From the NCBI RefSeq assembly GCF_002860325.1, contig NZ_PKOJ01000001.1, positions 1 to 64,000 on the forward strand: 64,000 nucleotides of DNA, given 5' to 3'. Under the pieces are notes generated by a model. It did not search any database and was not told the origin of the DNA. It saw only the letters and a list, made by a program, of their open reading frames with translations. The DNA comes from Neptunicoccus cionae. GTDB taxonomy: Bacteria; Pseudomonadota; Alphaproteobacteria; Rhodobacterales; Rhodobacteraceae. Below, piece by piece: positions 24,720 through 33,033 of the stretch (positions are counted from its first letter, which is position 1; each line of letters opens with the position of its first letter). Both the position numbers and the translations under genes were made by a program.

Positions 24720-26729
24720 ATGAAATCCAACAGATTTATGTTGGCGGTCGTTGCCGCGATCACAGCTCAGGGCGCACATGCCCAACAGTCCACCGAAGTG
24801 GATCCGATTGTCATTAATGCCGGACAGGACAAAGTAGCGTCCGACGTGCCGCAATCCGTGACGGTGGTTAATCAGGAACGGCTCGACGAAACACAAGCCG
24901 CAACCATCGGCGATATTCTGTCACAAGTACCTGGTGTGTCCGGTGTTGGCTCCAGCAGCCCGCTTGGCCAGTCCTTTAATATTCGGGGCGTCGGCGCCGG
25001 TCTTAACGCGGCGGAGTCCTCTATACTGACGCTCGTCGACGGCGAGGAACTTTACTATGAAAGCTACCGGCAGGGATCGCTGTTCGTTGAACCGGAACTG
25101 CTGAAACGGGTCGAGGTTTTGCGCGGTCCGGGGTCCTCTACGCTGTACGGCTCCGGCGCGATGGGCGGCGTGATCCTGATGGAAACAAAGGACGCCAGCG
25201 ATTTTCTGGAAGGAGATGACAAATTCTCCGTCCGCCAGAAGCTGACCTTTGAATCCAACGAGGATAAATTCCAGTCCACCACGATCATGTCCTTTGCGCC
25301 GGACAACAAGTTCGACGCTTTGCTGGCCCTGTCCTATTCCGATATCGGCCAGAGCGAAGACGGCGACGGCAACACACTGATCCGCACCAATGCGAAGATC
25401 ACCAACTTCCTTGGCAAAGCCAATTACACCGAAGGCGCACACAGCTTCGGCGCCTCCTACCAGCATCTGTACAGTGACGGTGAAGATCAGGATTTCAACC
25501 AGTTGGACGGCCCGCAAGCAGGGCTCTTCCCCGGTTTTTCGGGTTGGGGTGTCGGGGACATCACAACAGAATCCCAAGTGGCACGGCTGGAATACGGCTT
25601 TGCACCCGAGGACAACCCGTTCTGGGATTTGAAAGCGACCCTGTCCTACACCAATTCCTCCAAACTGGTAGAACAAGGCAGCGTCGCAGCAGAACCGATC
25701 AGCGCTACACTGCTTGGAGAACGTTCATACGAGTTGTGGAAACTGAAGGTCGAAAACATGGCCGATCTGTCCACCGAACGGTTTGACCATTACCTGACCT
25801 TCGGTGTGGCTGCCTCCCGCAAGGACCGCTCTGCTGATCCGGCGTCTTCGTCCCATGCAGAGGCAATTACCAACACCTATGAAATCTACGCCCAAAGCGA
25901 ACTGACGCTGAACGACCGTCTGACCATCAACACCGGCCTGCGGATCGACCACCAGAAGATTTCCCCGAAATCCAGCTTCACAGCCGCAACAGAGACTACC
26001 TCTGCAACCGCTGTGGAGCCACAAATCGCTGCGATCTACCGGTTGAATGACAACTGGAACGTCTTTGGCTCCCTGTCCCGTGTGAACCGCCTGCCTACAG
26101 ACGATGAAATCTACGATGCCTTCAGCGGCGGCTTGCCAAATCTGGACCTGAAAGCCGAGAAAGGCATGAACTACGAAGTCGGTGTATCCTACAGCGGACA
26201 GGGCCTGTTCCGCGCCGACGATGCGGTCGATTTTAAACTGACCGCGTTTTACAACGATATCGAAGACAAGATCATCCGGACCGGCGGCGGAGCTGGAGTG
26301 ATTGGCTTTGACAACATTGATGCCGCGATCATCAAGGGGATAGAAGCCGAGGGCCGCTATGTTGCGGGTCGTTTCTCGGCCTCTGCCGGTCTGTCGGTGC
26401 TGGATGGTGAAGGTCCGGACGGGGCCAAGCTCGATACGATTGCCAATAACACGCTGACACTCGGGTTCGGCTATCAGGTGCTACCGGAACTGAAACTCGG
26501 CATTAACAGCGTCTTTGCCGCCGATCGCAGCCAGTCCCGTGGCGAATTCGACGGGTATACCGTGCACAACATCTATGCCACCTACCGCCCTGATCAGGGC
26601 GCTTTGGAAGGGCTCGAAGTCCGGTTCGGTGTCGATAACATCACGGATGAAACCTACCAGCCTGCGACCTATCTGTCGCAATCCGCCAAAGGGCGGAACT
26701 TCAAACTTTCCCTCGCCAAAACCTTCTGA
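24720..26729 (+). CDS. hmuR: TonB-dependent haem/haemoglobin-type outer-membrane receptor
   Basis: A 669-residue TonB-dependent receptor. A signal peptide ends in GAHAQ. The plug domain (about residues 30-150) has the early TonB-box-like stretch EVDPIVINAG, the VPGVSGVGSSS and FNIRGVG motifs, and VEVLRGPGSSTLYGSGAMGG. The C-terminal half forms the beta-barrel and ends in phenylalanine (LSLAKTF), the outer-membrane assembly signal. Its place before hmuSTUV makes haem the likely cargo. A GAGAGGG ribosome site precedes the ATG. Confidence 0.88.
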   Translation: MKSNRFMLAVVAAITAQGAHAQQSTEVDPIVINAGQDKVASDVPQSVTVVNQERLDETQAATIGDILSQVPGVSGVGSSSPLGQSFNIRGVGAGLNAAESSILTLVDGEELYYESYRQGSLFVEPELLKRVEVLRGPGSSTLYGSGAMGGVILMETKDASDFLEGDDKFSVRQKLTFESNEDKFQSTTIMSFAPDNKFDALLALSYSDIGQSEDGDGNTLIRTNAKITNFLGKANYTEGAHSFGASYQHLYSDGEDQDFNQLDGPQAGLFPGFSGWGVGDITTESQVARLEYGFAPEDNPFWDLKATLSYTNSSKLVEQGSVAAEPISATLLGERSYELWKLKVENMADLSTERFDHYLTFGVAASRKDRSADPASSSHAEAITNTYEIYAQSELTLNDRLTINTGLRIDHQKISPKSSFTAATETTSATAVEPQIAAIYRLNDNWNVFGSLSRVNRLPTDDEIYDAFSGGLPNLDLKAEKGMNYEVGVSYSGQGLFRADDAVDFKLTAFYNDIEDKIIRTGGGAGVIGFDNIDAAIIKGIEAEGRYVAGRFSASAGLSVLDGEGPDGAKLDTIANNTLTLGFGYQVLPELKLGINSVFAADRSQSRGEFDGYTVHNIYATYRPDQGALEGLEVRFGVDNITDETYQPATYLSQSAKGRNFKLSLAKTF

Positions 26730-26742
26730 ACCGGAGACCGCT

Positions 26743-27798
26743 ATGCTGGACCAAACTGTAACTGAAACATTCCAGAACTTTCAGAACCTCACGCAGGAAA
26801 AAGGTGCGATGCGCGCTGTAGATGCTGCGCGGGAGCTGGGGATCAGCGAAGCGGAACTGGTAGAGGCCAAGCAGGTCGGCGGCGCAGCAAAACGCCTGCG
26901 CCGCGACGACACCCGCGGGTTTGCCGCGCTGCTCGAAGGTATGGTCGGCCTTGGCGAAGTCATGTGCCTGACCCGCAACCAACACGCCGTCCACGAACGC
27001 TACGGAGAATTTGACAACGTCAATATCGGCAAGGTTATGGGTCTGGTGCTGAACCGGACCATCGACCTGCGGATTTTCATGAACCGCTGGGCCTTTGGCT
27101 ATGTGATCGAAGAAGAAGTCAGCTCCGGCTTGCGGGTATCGCTACAATTCTTTGATAAATCCGGCGTGGCCGTTCACAAAATCTACCCGACCGAACACAC
27201 CGACCGCGCAAAGTTCGACGCTTTGGTGGAGGGCTGGATTGATGAAACGCCCGCTAAAATCGAAACGCAACCGGCTGATCCCATCCCTGTCGACGGGCCG
27301 GACAGTGAAGTGGATACCGCTGCCCTTCGGTCAGACTGGGACGCCATGACCGATGTGCACCAGTTCTTCGGGATGCTGAAAAAACACAAGGTTGGACGGA
27401 TGCAGGCGTTGCGTCTGGTTGGCGAGGATATGGCCTACCGCGTGCCAAACGAAGCCGTGACATGGGCTTTGGAGCGGGCAGCAGAGGCGAAACTGCCGGT
27501 GATGGTGTTTATCGGCAACCCGGGCTGCATCCAGATTCACACCGGAGAAATCGAGAACATCAAGGCAATGGGGCCTTGGATCAATGTGCTGGACCAAAAG
27601 TTTCATATGCATCTACGTCAGGACCACGTGGCCCATGCCTGGATCGTGCGAAAACCGTCCAAGGACGGCATCGTCACTTCACTGGAAGCGTTTGACGAGA
27701 ACGGCCAAAGCTTCTTCCTGATGTTCGGGGAACGTGGCGAAGGCAACGCAGAACTTGAAGGATGGCGTGCCATTCTTGACGGATTGGGGCGTGCGTAA
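26743..27798 (+). CDS. hmuS: haem-degrading/haem-handling protein HmuS (HemS/ChuS type)
   Basis: A 351-residue cytoplasmic protein made of two tandem HemS/ChuX-like halves (about residues 15-165 and 195-345). Each contains a similar LTRNQHAVHERYGEF or IGNPGCIQIHTGEIENIK strand region. HemS-type proteins accept imported haem and release iron or pass haem on. The ATG at 26743 follows the receptor stop by 13 bases with GGAGA upstream; longer in-frame extension would overlap the receptor and is rejected. Confidence 0.9.
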   Translation: MLDQTVTETFQNFQNLTQEKGAMRAVDAARELGISEAELVEAKQVGGAAKRLRRDDTRGFAALLEGMVGLGEVMCLTRNQHAVHERYGEFDNVNIGKVMGLVLNRTIDLRIFMNRWAFGYVIEEEVSSGLRVSLQFFDKSGVAVHKIYPTEHTDRAKFDALVEGWIDETPAKIETQPADPIPVDGPDSEVDTAALRSDWDAMTDVHQFFGMLKKHKVGRMQALRLVGEDMAYRVPNEAVTWALERAAEAKLPVMVFIGNPGCIQIHTGEIENIKAMGPWINVLDQKFHMHLRQDHVAHAWIVRKPSKDGIVTSLEAFDENGQSFFLMFGERGEGNAELEGWRAILDGLGRA

Positions 27799-27799
27799 C

Positions 27800-28648
27800 A
27801 TGCTGAAGTCCCTGTCCCTTGCCGCTGCTTTATGCCTGACGGCCACAACGGCGGCCCTGTCCCAAACCTATGAACGGATCGCTGTCGCCGGTGGCGACAT
27901 CACCGAAATCATCTATGCCCTTGGCGCGGGTGAACGCATCGTCGCTGTAGACAGCACCTCCGGCTATCCGGACGGTACACAAACCAAAGCGCAGATCGGC
28001 TACGTCCGTGCCCTGTCTGCCGAAGGTGTCCTTTCTCTGTCGCCGGACCTTCTGATCGGCGCGGATGATGCCGGACCTGCCCATGTGATCGACACGCTGA
28101 AATCGGCGGGCCTGACTGTCGCGCTCGCACCACCCGGACAGGGTGCCCAACAAGTGTCCGCCAAAATCCGCTTTGTGGGAGAGACACTCGGACTGGGGGA
28201 TCAGGCCGATGCACTGATCGCCAGATACACAGAAGATATGGCGTTCATAAAGACCCGCGTTGATGCACTGGAGAGCCGACCCAAAGTTCTGTTTATCCTG
28301 TCGGTTCGGGATGGCGCGCCGGTCGTTGGCGGGCAGGAAACTTCCGCAAATGACATTATCGAACTGGCAGGCGGCACGAACGCCGCAGGCGCCTTTTCGG
28401 GATGGAAACCGATGAACTCCGAAGCGCTCATCGCTGCCAATCCGGATTTCATTCTGATGTCCGGCGTGCATGCAGACAACATCGGCGGGGATGACAAGAT
28501 TATGGGCCGTCCTGACGTCCAGCAAACTGCAGCGGGCCAAGCGGGCAACCTGATCAAGATGGACGGGCTGAAACTGCTCGGCTTCGGGCCGCGCACCGCC
28601 GAGGCGGTTGCGGAACTGATGAACCACCTGCACGGACACGGGGATTAA
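27800..28648 (+). CDS. hmuT: periplasmic haem-binding protein of the haem ABC importer
   Basis: A 282-residue class III solute-binding protein with a signal peptide (hydrophobic core about residues 4-19). The early GGDITEIIYALGAGERIVAVDSTS region and LSPDLLIGADDAGP are typical of HmuT, including the candidate haem-ligand tyrosine in VDSTSGYP. The ATG lies one base after the hmuS stop, so the genes are tightly coupled. It delivers haem to HmuU in the inner membrane. Confidence 0.9.
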   Translation: MLKSLSLAAALCLTATTAALSQTYERIAVAGGDITEIIYALGAGERIVAVDSTSGYPDGTQTKAQIGYVRALSAEGVLSLSPDLLIGADDAGPAHVIDTLKSAGLTVALAPPGQGAQQVSAKIRFVGETLGLGDQADALIARYTEDMAFIKTRVDALESRPKVLFILSVRDGAPVVGGQETSANDIIELAGGTNAAGAFSGWKPMNSEALIAANPDFILMSGVHADNIGGDDKIMGRPDVQQTAAGQAGNLIKMDGLKLLGFGPRTAEAVAELMNHLHGHGD

Positions 28649-28651
28649 GCT

Positions 28652-29701
28652 GTGGCCCTCGCCGAATCGCCCCATCGCAGGCAATGGGTCTTAGGCCGTC
28701 AGCAAACTGTTTTTGCCGGTTTGATATGTGCGGTTCTCGTCATTGCACTTGCTGAAATCGCAATCGGGCCGGTGCCCTTATCCCTACCCCAGATCCTTGA
28801 AGCGGTTTCCGGCAAGGCCGACCCGATGCCAACGGCTATTGTCACCCAAATCCGCGCGCCCCGGATGGTGCTCGGCCTTGGGATCGGTTTGTCTCTCGCG
28901 ATCTGCGGGGCCGTTCTGCAAGGGCTTCTGCGCAATCCGCTGGCCGATCCGGGTTTGATCGGTATCTCCGGCGGTGCCTCTGCTGCTGTGGTCGTTGTCA
29001 TTGTGCTAGGCGATCTGTTTATCGGAGAAATTCCAGCCGCGTTCCGCCCCTACCTGTTGCCAATTGCCGCCTTTTTCGGCGCCCTTCTGGTGACGGCCCT
29101 GATCCTCGGCCTGTCCAAAAAGGACGGTGAAATGTCTGTCGGGCGGCTGATCCTTGTGGGTGTTGCAATCAATTCGATCGCTGGGGCGGGGATCGGGTTT
29201 CTGACCTATATTTCTACGGACACGCAATTGCGTGACTTGACGTTCTGGTCGATGGGCAGCCTTGCCAAGTCCGGCTGGCTCGCCGTGCTGGTTGCCGTTG
29301 CAATCATGGGGGTGAGCAGCCTTGCCCTGTTGCGCTTTACCCGTGCGCTGGACCTGTTCCAGCTTGGCGAAAGGGCTGCTTTCCATTCAGGGCTGGATGT
29401 GATGCGGATCAAGTTTACCGCCTGCGGAATTTGTGCGCTGGCGGTCGGGGCCGGAGTATCGATTGCCGGACCAATCGGCTTTATCGGGCTGGTTGCGCCC
29501 CATATCGCGCGGATGCTGGTTGGCGGAGCGCACCGCGTTCTGCTGCCGGCCTCCGCGTTGACAGGTGCGGTTCTGCTGCTGGGCGCAGACCTGATTGTGC
29601 GCAATGTGGCGCCGCCGCAGGAATTGCCTATCGGGTTGGCGACCTCGCTTATTGGCGGCCCGTTCTTCCTGTACCTTTTGCTGCGGACACGAAAACTATG
29701 A
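28652..29701 (+). CDS. hmuU: haem ABC transporter permease (FecCD family)
   Basis: A 349-residue FecCD-type permease with about nine to ten hydrophobic segments. It has the family motifs RAPRMVLGLGIG near residue 70, GLLRNPLADPGLIGISGGA near 95, and GPIGFIGLVAPHIARML near 270, which includes the ATPase-coupling region. The start is GTG at 28652, three bases after the hmuT stop; no in-frame ATG is close. Its stop overlaps the hmuV ATG (ATGA). Confidence 0.9.
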   Translation: MALAESPHRRQWVLGRQQTVFAGLICAVLVIALAEIAIGPVPLSLPQILEAVSGKADPMPTAIVTQIRAPRMVLGLGIGLSLAICGAVLQGLLRNPLADPGLIGISGGASAAVVVVIVLGDLFIGEIPAAFRPYLLPIAAFFGALLVTALILGLSKKDGEMSVGRLILVGVAINSIAGAGIGFLTYISTDTQLRDLTFWSMGSLAKSGWLAVLVAVAIMGVSSLALLRFTRALDLFQLGERAAFHSGLDVMRIKFTACGICALAVGAGVSIAGPIGFIGLVAPHIARMLVGGAHRVLLPASALTGAVLLLGADLIVRNVAPPQELPIGLATSLIGGPFFLYLLLRTRKL

Positions 29702-30483
29702 TCACCGGACGCAATATTGATGTGGCCTTCGGGCGAAAAGCCATTCTGCGCGGCGTGGATGTCGACGTTCCATTTGGCAAACTGGTCGCGCTATGTGGCC
29801 CGAACGGGGCAGGTAAATCCACGCTGCTTTCAGCGCTGGTCGGAGACGTTCCCACAGCGGGCGGAGACATCCGATACGGAGGCATTGATTTGCGCCGGAT
29901 GGATGCAGCGGAACTGTCCCGCCGCCGCGCTGTGCTGGAACAAACCCCGACCCTTTCGGCGGCTTTCAGCGTTGCCGAAGTCGTCCGCCTGTCGGTACCC
30001 ATCGAATATGCGCCCGCAGAAACAGAGGCTCTGGTTGCTAAGATCATCGCGCAACTGGGATTGACCCGCTTTACCGACACGCCTGTTCCCGACCTTTCCG
30101 GCGGTCAAAGGCATCGCGCCCATCTCGCCCGCGTCTTGGCGCAGCTGACAGCGAACCGCAGCCTGTTTGGCCCCGGATACCTGTTTCTGGACGAGCCAAC
30201 GGCAAGCCTTGATGTCCTACACCAGATCGAGGTTATGAGAACCGCACGTAGAATGGCGCGCAGCGGGGCGGGCGTGCTGGTGGTGTTGCATGACCTGAAC
30301 CTTGCGGCGGCTTTTGCTGATTCGATCTGCCTGATGCGCGACGGCGAAGTGGCATGTTCCGGCACAGTCGGGGAGGTGTTTACTGCAAAGAACCTGTCCG
30401 AGGTCTATGCCACTCCGATTTCAGTACAAAAAACAAACGGTGGCCCCTTGATGATCCTGCCGGATTATCACACTGCGGCCTGA
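29698..30483 (+). CDS. hmuV: haem ABC transporter ATP-binding protein
   Basis: A 261-residue ABC ATPase. It has Walker A GPNGAGKST near residue 36, signature LSGGQRHRAHLARVL near 138, Walker B YLFLDEPTASLD near 160 and the H-loop VVLHDLNLA. HmuV energises haem import through HmuU. The true ATG at 29698 overlaps the hmuU stop; a much longer frame starting inside hmuU is a shadow. It is the last gene of the receptor-hmuSTUV run before hemP. Confidence 0.92.
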   Translation: MITGRNIDVAFGRKAILRGVDVDVPFGKLVALCGPNGAGKSTLLSALVGDVPTAGGDIRYGGIDLRRMDAAELSRRRAVLEQTPTLSAAFSVAEVVRLSVPIEYAPAETEALVAKIIAQLGLTRFTDTPVPDLSGGQRHRAHLARVLAQLTANRSLFGPGYLFLDEPTASLDVLHQIEVMRTARRMARSGAGVLVVLHDLNLAAAFADSICLMRDGEVACSGTVGEVFTAKNLSEVYATPISVQKTNGGPLMILPDYHTAA

Positions 30484-30507
30484 ATAAACCAACTATTTAA
30501 CTCGGAA

Positions 30508-30535
30508 TTGACAAAGTTGAGTTTTTTAGTAAGTA
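30508..30535 (+). promoter_or_regulatory. candidate hemP promoter with flanking inverted repeat
   Basis: TTGACA (30508-30513) forms a consensus -35 with a poor -10 (TAAGTA, 30530-30535). AACTC (30499-30503) and GAGTT (30519-30523) form an inverted repeat around the -35. This resembles the exb promoter, where a palindrome also overlaps TTGAC, and suggests shared iron control of the haem genes. Confidence 0.4.
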
Positions 30536-30580
30536 ATGAGTACAGCCTTAATAAAACAATAAATTCGGACGCACTCTTAC

Positions 30581-30757
30581 ATGACCACGCCATCAACTCC
30601 GCACGAACCGGCATCCAATAGCCTGCCGGACGACGGCCTGCCGGTCTTTGATGCCCGCGAAATGCTGGCGGGCAACGCAACCGCTCGCATTCGCTTGGAC
30701 GACCAGACCTACATCCTGCGATTGACCCGTCAGGGAAAACTCATCCTCACCAAGTAA
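30581..30757 (+). CDS. hemP: small haem uptake protein HemP
   Basis: A 58-residue protein that fits the HemP family. It has a variable N-terminus, then FDAREMLAGNATARIRLDDQ, then YILRLTRQGKLILTK at the very end. The RQGKLILTK tail is the family hallmark. HemP proteins are found in haem-uptake loci of proteobacteria and in some species activate haem receptor expression. It sits 97 bases after hmuV behind its own candidate promoter. It is short enough to be missed by size-filtered gene calling. Confidence 0.9.
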   Translation: MTTPSTPHEPASNSLPDDGLPVFDAREMLAGNATARIRLDDQTYILRLTRQGKLILTK

Positions 30758-30809
30758 GCCAGACCGCAGCGCAAGACGCAGGCGTCCAGCCCTAGCCAGA
30801 GTGACTCAC

Positions 30810-31073
30810 ATGCCCAAGACCCCTTCCCCCTGCATAGATGTTTGCAAGTTCAAACGTGGTGGTCATTGCATCGGATGTTCGATGACCAAAGAGCAGAAAT
30901 CCATGTTCAAATCGCTGAAAAAAGAAAAACACCAGCACGCCTTTATCGACATGCTGGTGTCCCAACAGGCGCAACTTGGCAAGTTCGGACATTGGTCCGA
31001 AGCCTATCGCGCAAAGTGCCGCAAGAAGGGCGCGCCCAACATTCTGGACGCCCTAGTCTCAGGCGAGGTGTGA
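30810..31073 (+). CDS. DUF1289 family protein
   Basis: An 87-residue protein with the DUF1289 cysteine pattern SPCIDVCKF followed by HCIGCSMTKEQ near the N-terminus, then a basic, helical C-terminal half. The four closely spaced cysteines suggest metal or iron-sulfur binding, which is inferred; the family has no settled function. The ATG at 30810 is preferred over GTG 30801. Its 3' end overlaps the convergent dps gene by 15 bases. Confidence 0.8.
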   Translation: MPKTPSPCIDVCKFKRGGHCIGCSMTKEQKSMFKSLKKEKHQHAFIDMLVSQQAQLGKFGHWSEAYRAKCRKKGAPNILDALVSGEV

Positions 31074-31529
31074 GCGCAGGAACCACGCAAATTTTTCGTG
31101 GGTTTGACCGCGCGCAATGCACAGATCTTCCGTCAGCGTATCACCGGCATCAGCTGCCAGCGCGCCACATCCCGCCAGTGTGGCAGCCAGCGTTTCCTGT
31201 GCTTCCAGCATGGCCGCGATCATTTCCTTGTCAGTGGCATTGCCTTCATACTCGGATACTTTAGAGCGTTTGATCATACCGGCCAGCGTCCCCTCGGCGT
31301 GGGCATTCAGGGCTTTGATCCGCTCTGCCAGATCATCCTGTGCGACGAAGTGGTCTTCGTAAATTTTCTGGAACAGATCGTGCAGCGGACCAAAGGCCAT
31401 TCCGGTTACATTCCAGTGGAAATTTTGCGCCAGCATGGTTGTCACGGCGGTTTCCGCAACGCTCTGGTTCAGCGCATCGGCGATGGCTTCTCTGGCGGAG
31501 GGGGTCAGGTCTGTAGCAGTCTGTGTCAT
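31059..31529 (-). CDS. dps: Dps-family DNA-binding ferritin-like protein
   Basis: A 156-residue Dps. The ferroxidase-site residues appear in NFHWNVTGMAFGPLHDLFQKIYEDHF near residue 40 and in the following DDLAERIKALNAHAEG helix, in the order typical of the dodecameric ferritin-like fold. It stores iron and protects DNA from peroxide. The ATG at 31529 is used because the upstream in-frame part does not look like a Dps. Its convergent overlap with the DUF1289 gene means that antisense effects between the two transcripts are possible. Confidence 0.9.
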   Translation of the reverse strand: MTQTATDLTPSAREAIADALNQSVAETAVTTMLAQNFHWNVTGMAFGPLHDLFQKIYEDHFVAQDDLAERIKALNAHAEGTLAGMIKRSKVSEYEGNATDKEMIAAMLEAQETLAATLAGCGALAADAGDTLTEDLCIARGQTHEKFAWFLRSHLA

Positions 31530-31682
31530 GAAAATATCCTTCTTCAAGCGCGCACAAGCGGGGCATACGGGGAAAAGCAGACGGGTGGCTGGCATCAGGC
31601 TGGCTTCCCTGATGGAATATAAAGCATAGTTCCCGACCGGCTGCAATAGTTTAGAATCGTTCTAAAAGACTGCAGGCCTACA

Positions 31683-32120
31683 CTATAGTGTGAAGCGCCC
31701 GCCAAAGCGGCCCACCGCCCCGCGGATCAGAAACCGGATGGAACGTTGCATGGTTTTGTCGATCCGGCTGCGGACCAGAAACTCTACAGAAGTCATATCC
31801 CCCCGCTCTGCCGCGTCCAAAACCTGCAACAGCCAGCGTTCATCAAAACTTTCTTCGGCTGCGCCAACCGCGTAAAATCGTGGTTTACGGCCCAATCCCT
31901 GATGCAGGCTGCGCAGCAAGGCTTCTTCAAAACGCAGTTCGCTTTGGGCCTCGTCCACGCATAACAGGTTGCAGGCTTCGGAAACATCCACACGGGCGCG
32001 GGCACGACAGCGCATGGCAGACAGGCGCAACCGGTTTAGCCGGCCGGTCTGGTCTCGGCTGCGAAGAGGCTGCGGCTGTTCTACAGCAGAAAGGTCAACT
32101 CGGGTTTTGAGAGGAATCAT
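31683..32120 (-). CDS. hypothetical protein, basic, function unknown
   Basis: A 145-residue protein I cannot assign. It is arginine-rich at the N-terminus (SRLNRLRLSAMRCRARAR-like pattern) and has an acidic-then-helical centre around DERWLLQVLDAAERGD, ending in a hydrophobic FLIRGAVGRFGGRF tail. A GAGG-like site precedes the ATG poorly. Codon use resembles its neighbours, so I accept it as real. The ordered helical pattern suggests a folded helical bundle. It lies alone between dps and the malonate regulator, both on the same strand. Confidence 0.6.
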   Translation of the reverse strand: MIPLKTRVDLSAVEQPQPLRSRDQTGRLNRLRLSAMRCRARARVDVSEACNLLCVDEAQSELRFEEALLRSLHQGLGRKPRFYAVGAAEESFDERWLLQVLDAAERGDMTSVEFLVRSRIDKTMQRSIRFLIRGAVGRFGGRFTL

Positions 32121-32218
32121 CTTGAGGTCACGTCTTGCTCGTTAAATCTCCGAGTAAAATAATCAGAATTATAAAAACTGCAACAGACAGAAGTGCCGCA
32201 TCCCCTTTACAGGGTGAT

Positions 32219-32872
32219 TCAGGAGTTCAAACTGGCAATGAGTTGCTGGAATTTCTCCCCTTGCACAGCAACGTGATCCCGCAATGCACGGGCAGCGGCC
32301 TCTCCGTCTCCTTTTTGCAGGGCTGCGACGATCAATTCATGTTCTGCCATGGATTGGGGCATCCGCCCCCGAAACCGTAGCTGGGTCCGACGGTAGGGTT
32401 TCAGACGGTTCTGCAAACGCCGCGCTTCTTTTTCCAGAAAGCTGTTCGCCGTCCCGCGATAGATCGTCTGGTGAAAAATCTCGTTCTCCGCGTAGTAGGT
32501 TTCAAGGTCCTGTCGGGCTATGGCGTCCTGACACCGCTCGTTGGTGGCTTCCAACAACGCCAATCCCTCGTCACTGATTCTGGACGCGGCGAGCCGCCCG
32601 CAAGCCGCTTCGATTTCTGCCATGGTTTCAAACATTTCCATCAGGTCAACCGGACCGGGCAGACGTACAAAAACGCCCCTCCGGGGGATTTGCTCGGCAA
32701 AGCCGGATAGGACCAAACGCTGCAAAGCCTCTCTGATCGGGGTGCGAGATACAGCAAAACTCTCGGCCAGTTTTATCTCATCCAAACGGTCCCCGTCTTT
32801 GTAATCTCCACTAAAAACAAGTTGTTCCAGTGTTTCAGCGATCTTCTCGCCACGGGTCAGTTCGGTTTCCAA
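32219..32872 (-). CDS. matR: GntR-family regulator of malonate use (MatR-like)
   Basis: A 217-residue FadR/FCD-type GntR protein. The winged helix lies at about residues 8-75 (FAVSRTPIREALQRL) and the C-terminal FCD domain has a candidate metal-binding histidine in NEIFHQTIYRG. No ATG is available near the N-terminus; TTG at 32872 with AAGGATGG upstream is the best start. It diverges from a malonate TRAP transporter and malonyl-CoA genes, and a TTGTATACAA palindrome lies between them, so it is probably the malonate-responsive repressor. Confidence 0.85.
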   Translation of the reverse strand: METELTRGEKIAETLEQLVFSGDYKDGDRLDEIKLAESFAVSRTPIREALQRLVLSGFAEQIPRRGVFVRLPGPVDLMEMFETMAEIEAACGRLAASRISDEGLALLEATNERCQDAIARQDLETYYAENEIFHQTIYRGTANSFLEKEARRLQNRLKPYRRTQLRFRGRMPQSMAEHELIVAALQKGDGEAAARALRDHVAVQGEKFQQLIASLNS

Positions 32873-32910
32873 TTCAGCGCCATCCTTGAGATTGAGTGCC
32901 AGTCATCAAT

Positions 32911-32924
32911 TCTTGTATACAAAA
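32911..32924. promoter_or_regulatory. probable MatR operator (TTGTATACAA)
   Basis: The perfect 10-base palindrome TTGTATACAA (32913-32922) lies in the matR-TRAP intergenic region. It sits in the context TCTTGTATAC, which resembles the operator reported for Rhizobium MatR. It is 39 bases upstream of the matR start and about 110 bases before the transporter gene, so one site could control both directions. Confidence 0.7.
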
Positions 32925-33033
32925 ATCTTGACCCTGAATGCAATAGTGTGACTAATACCCCCAGCAACGGGCAACCGTTTGCAAAGGCTTTCCGATGACT
33001 GCTGGAAAGCTGCACATGAAACGGGAGGAAATC

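Noticed and set aside
29431-29697. Longer hmuV starting inside hmuU
   Set aside because: The extension overlaps hmuU in another frame and lacks ABC features. The ATG at 29698 overlaps the hmuU stop as expected.
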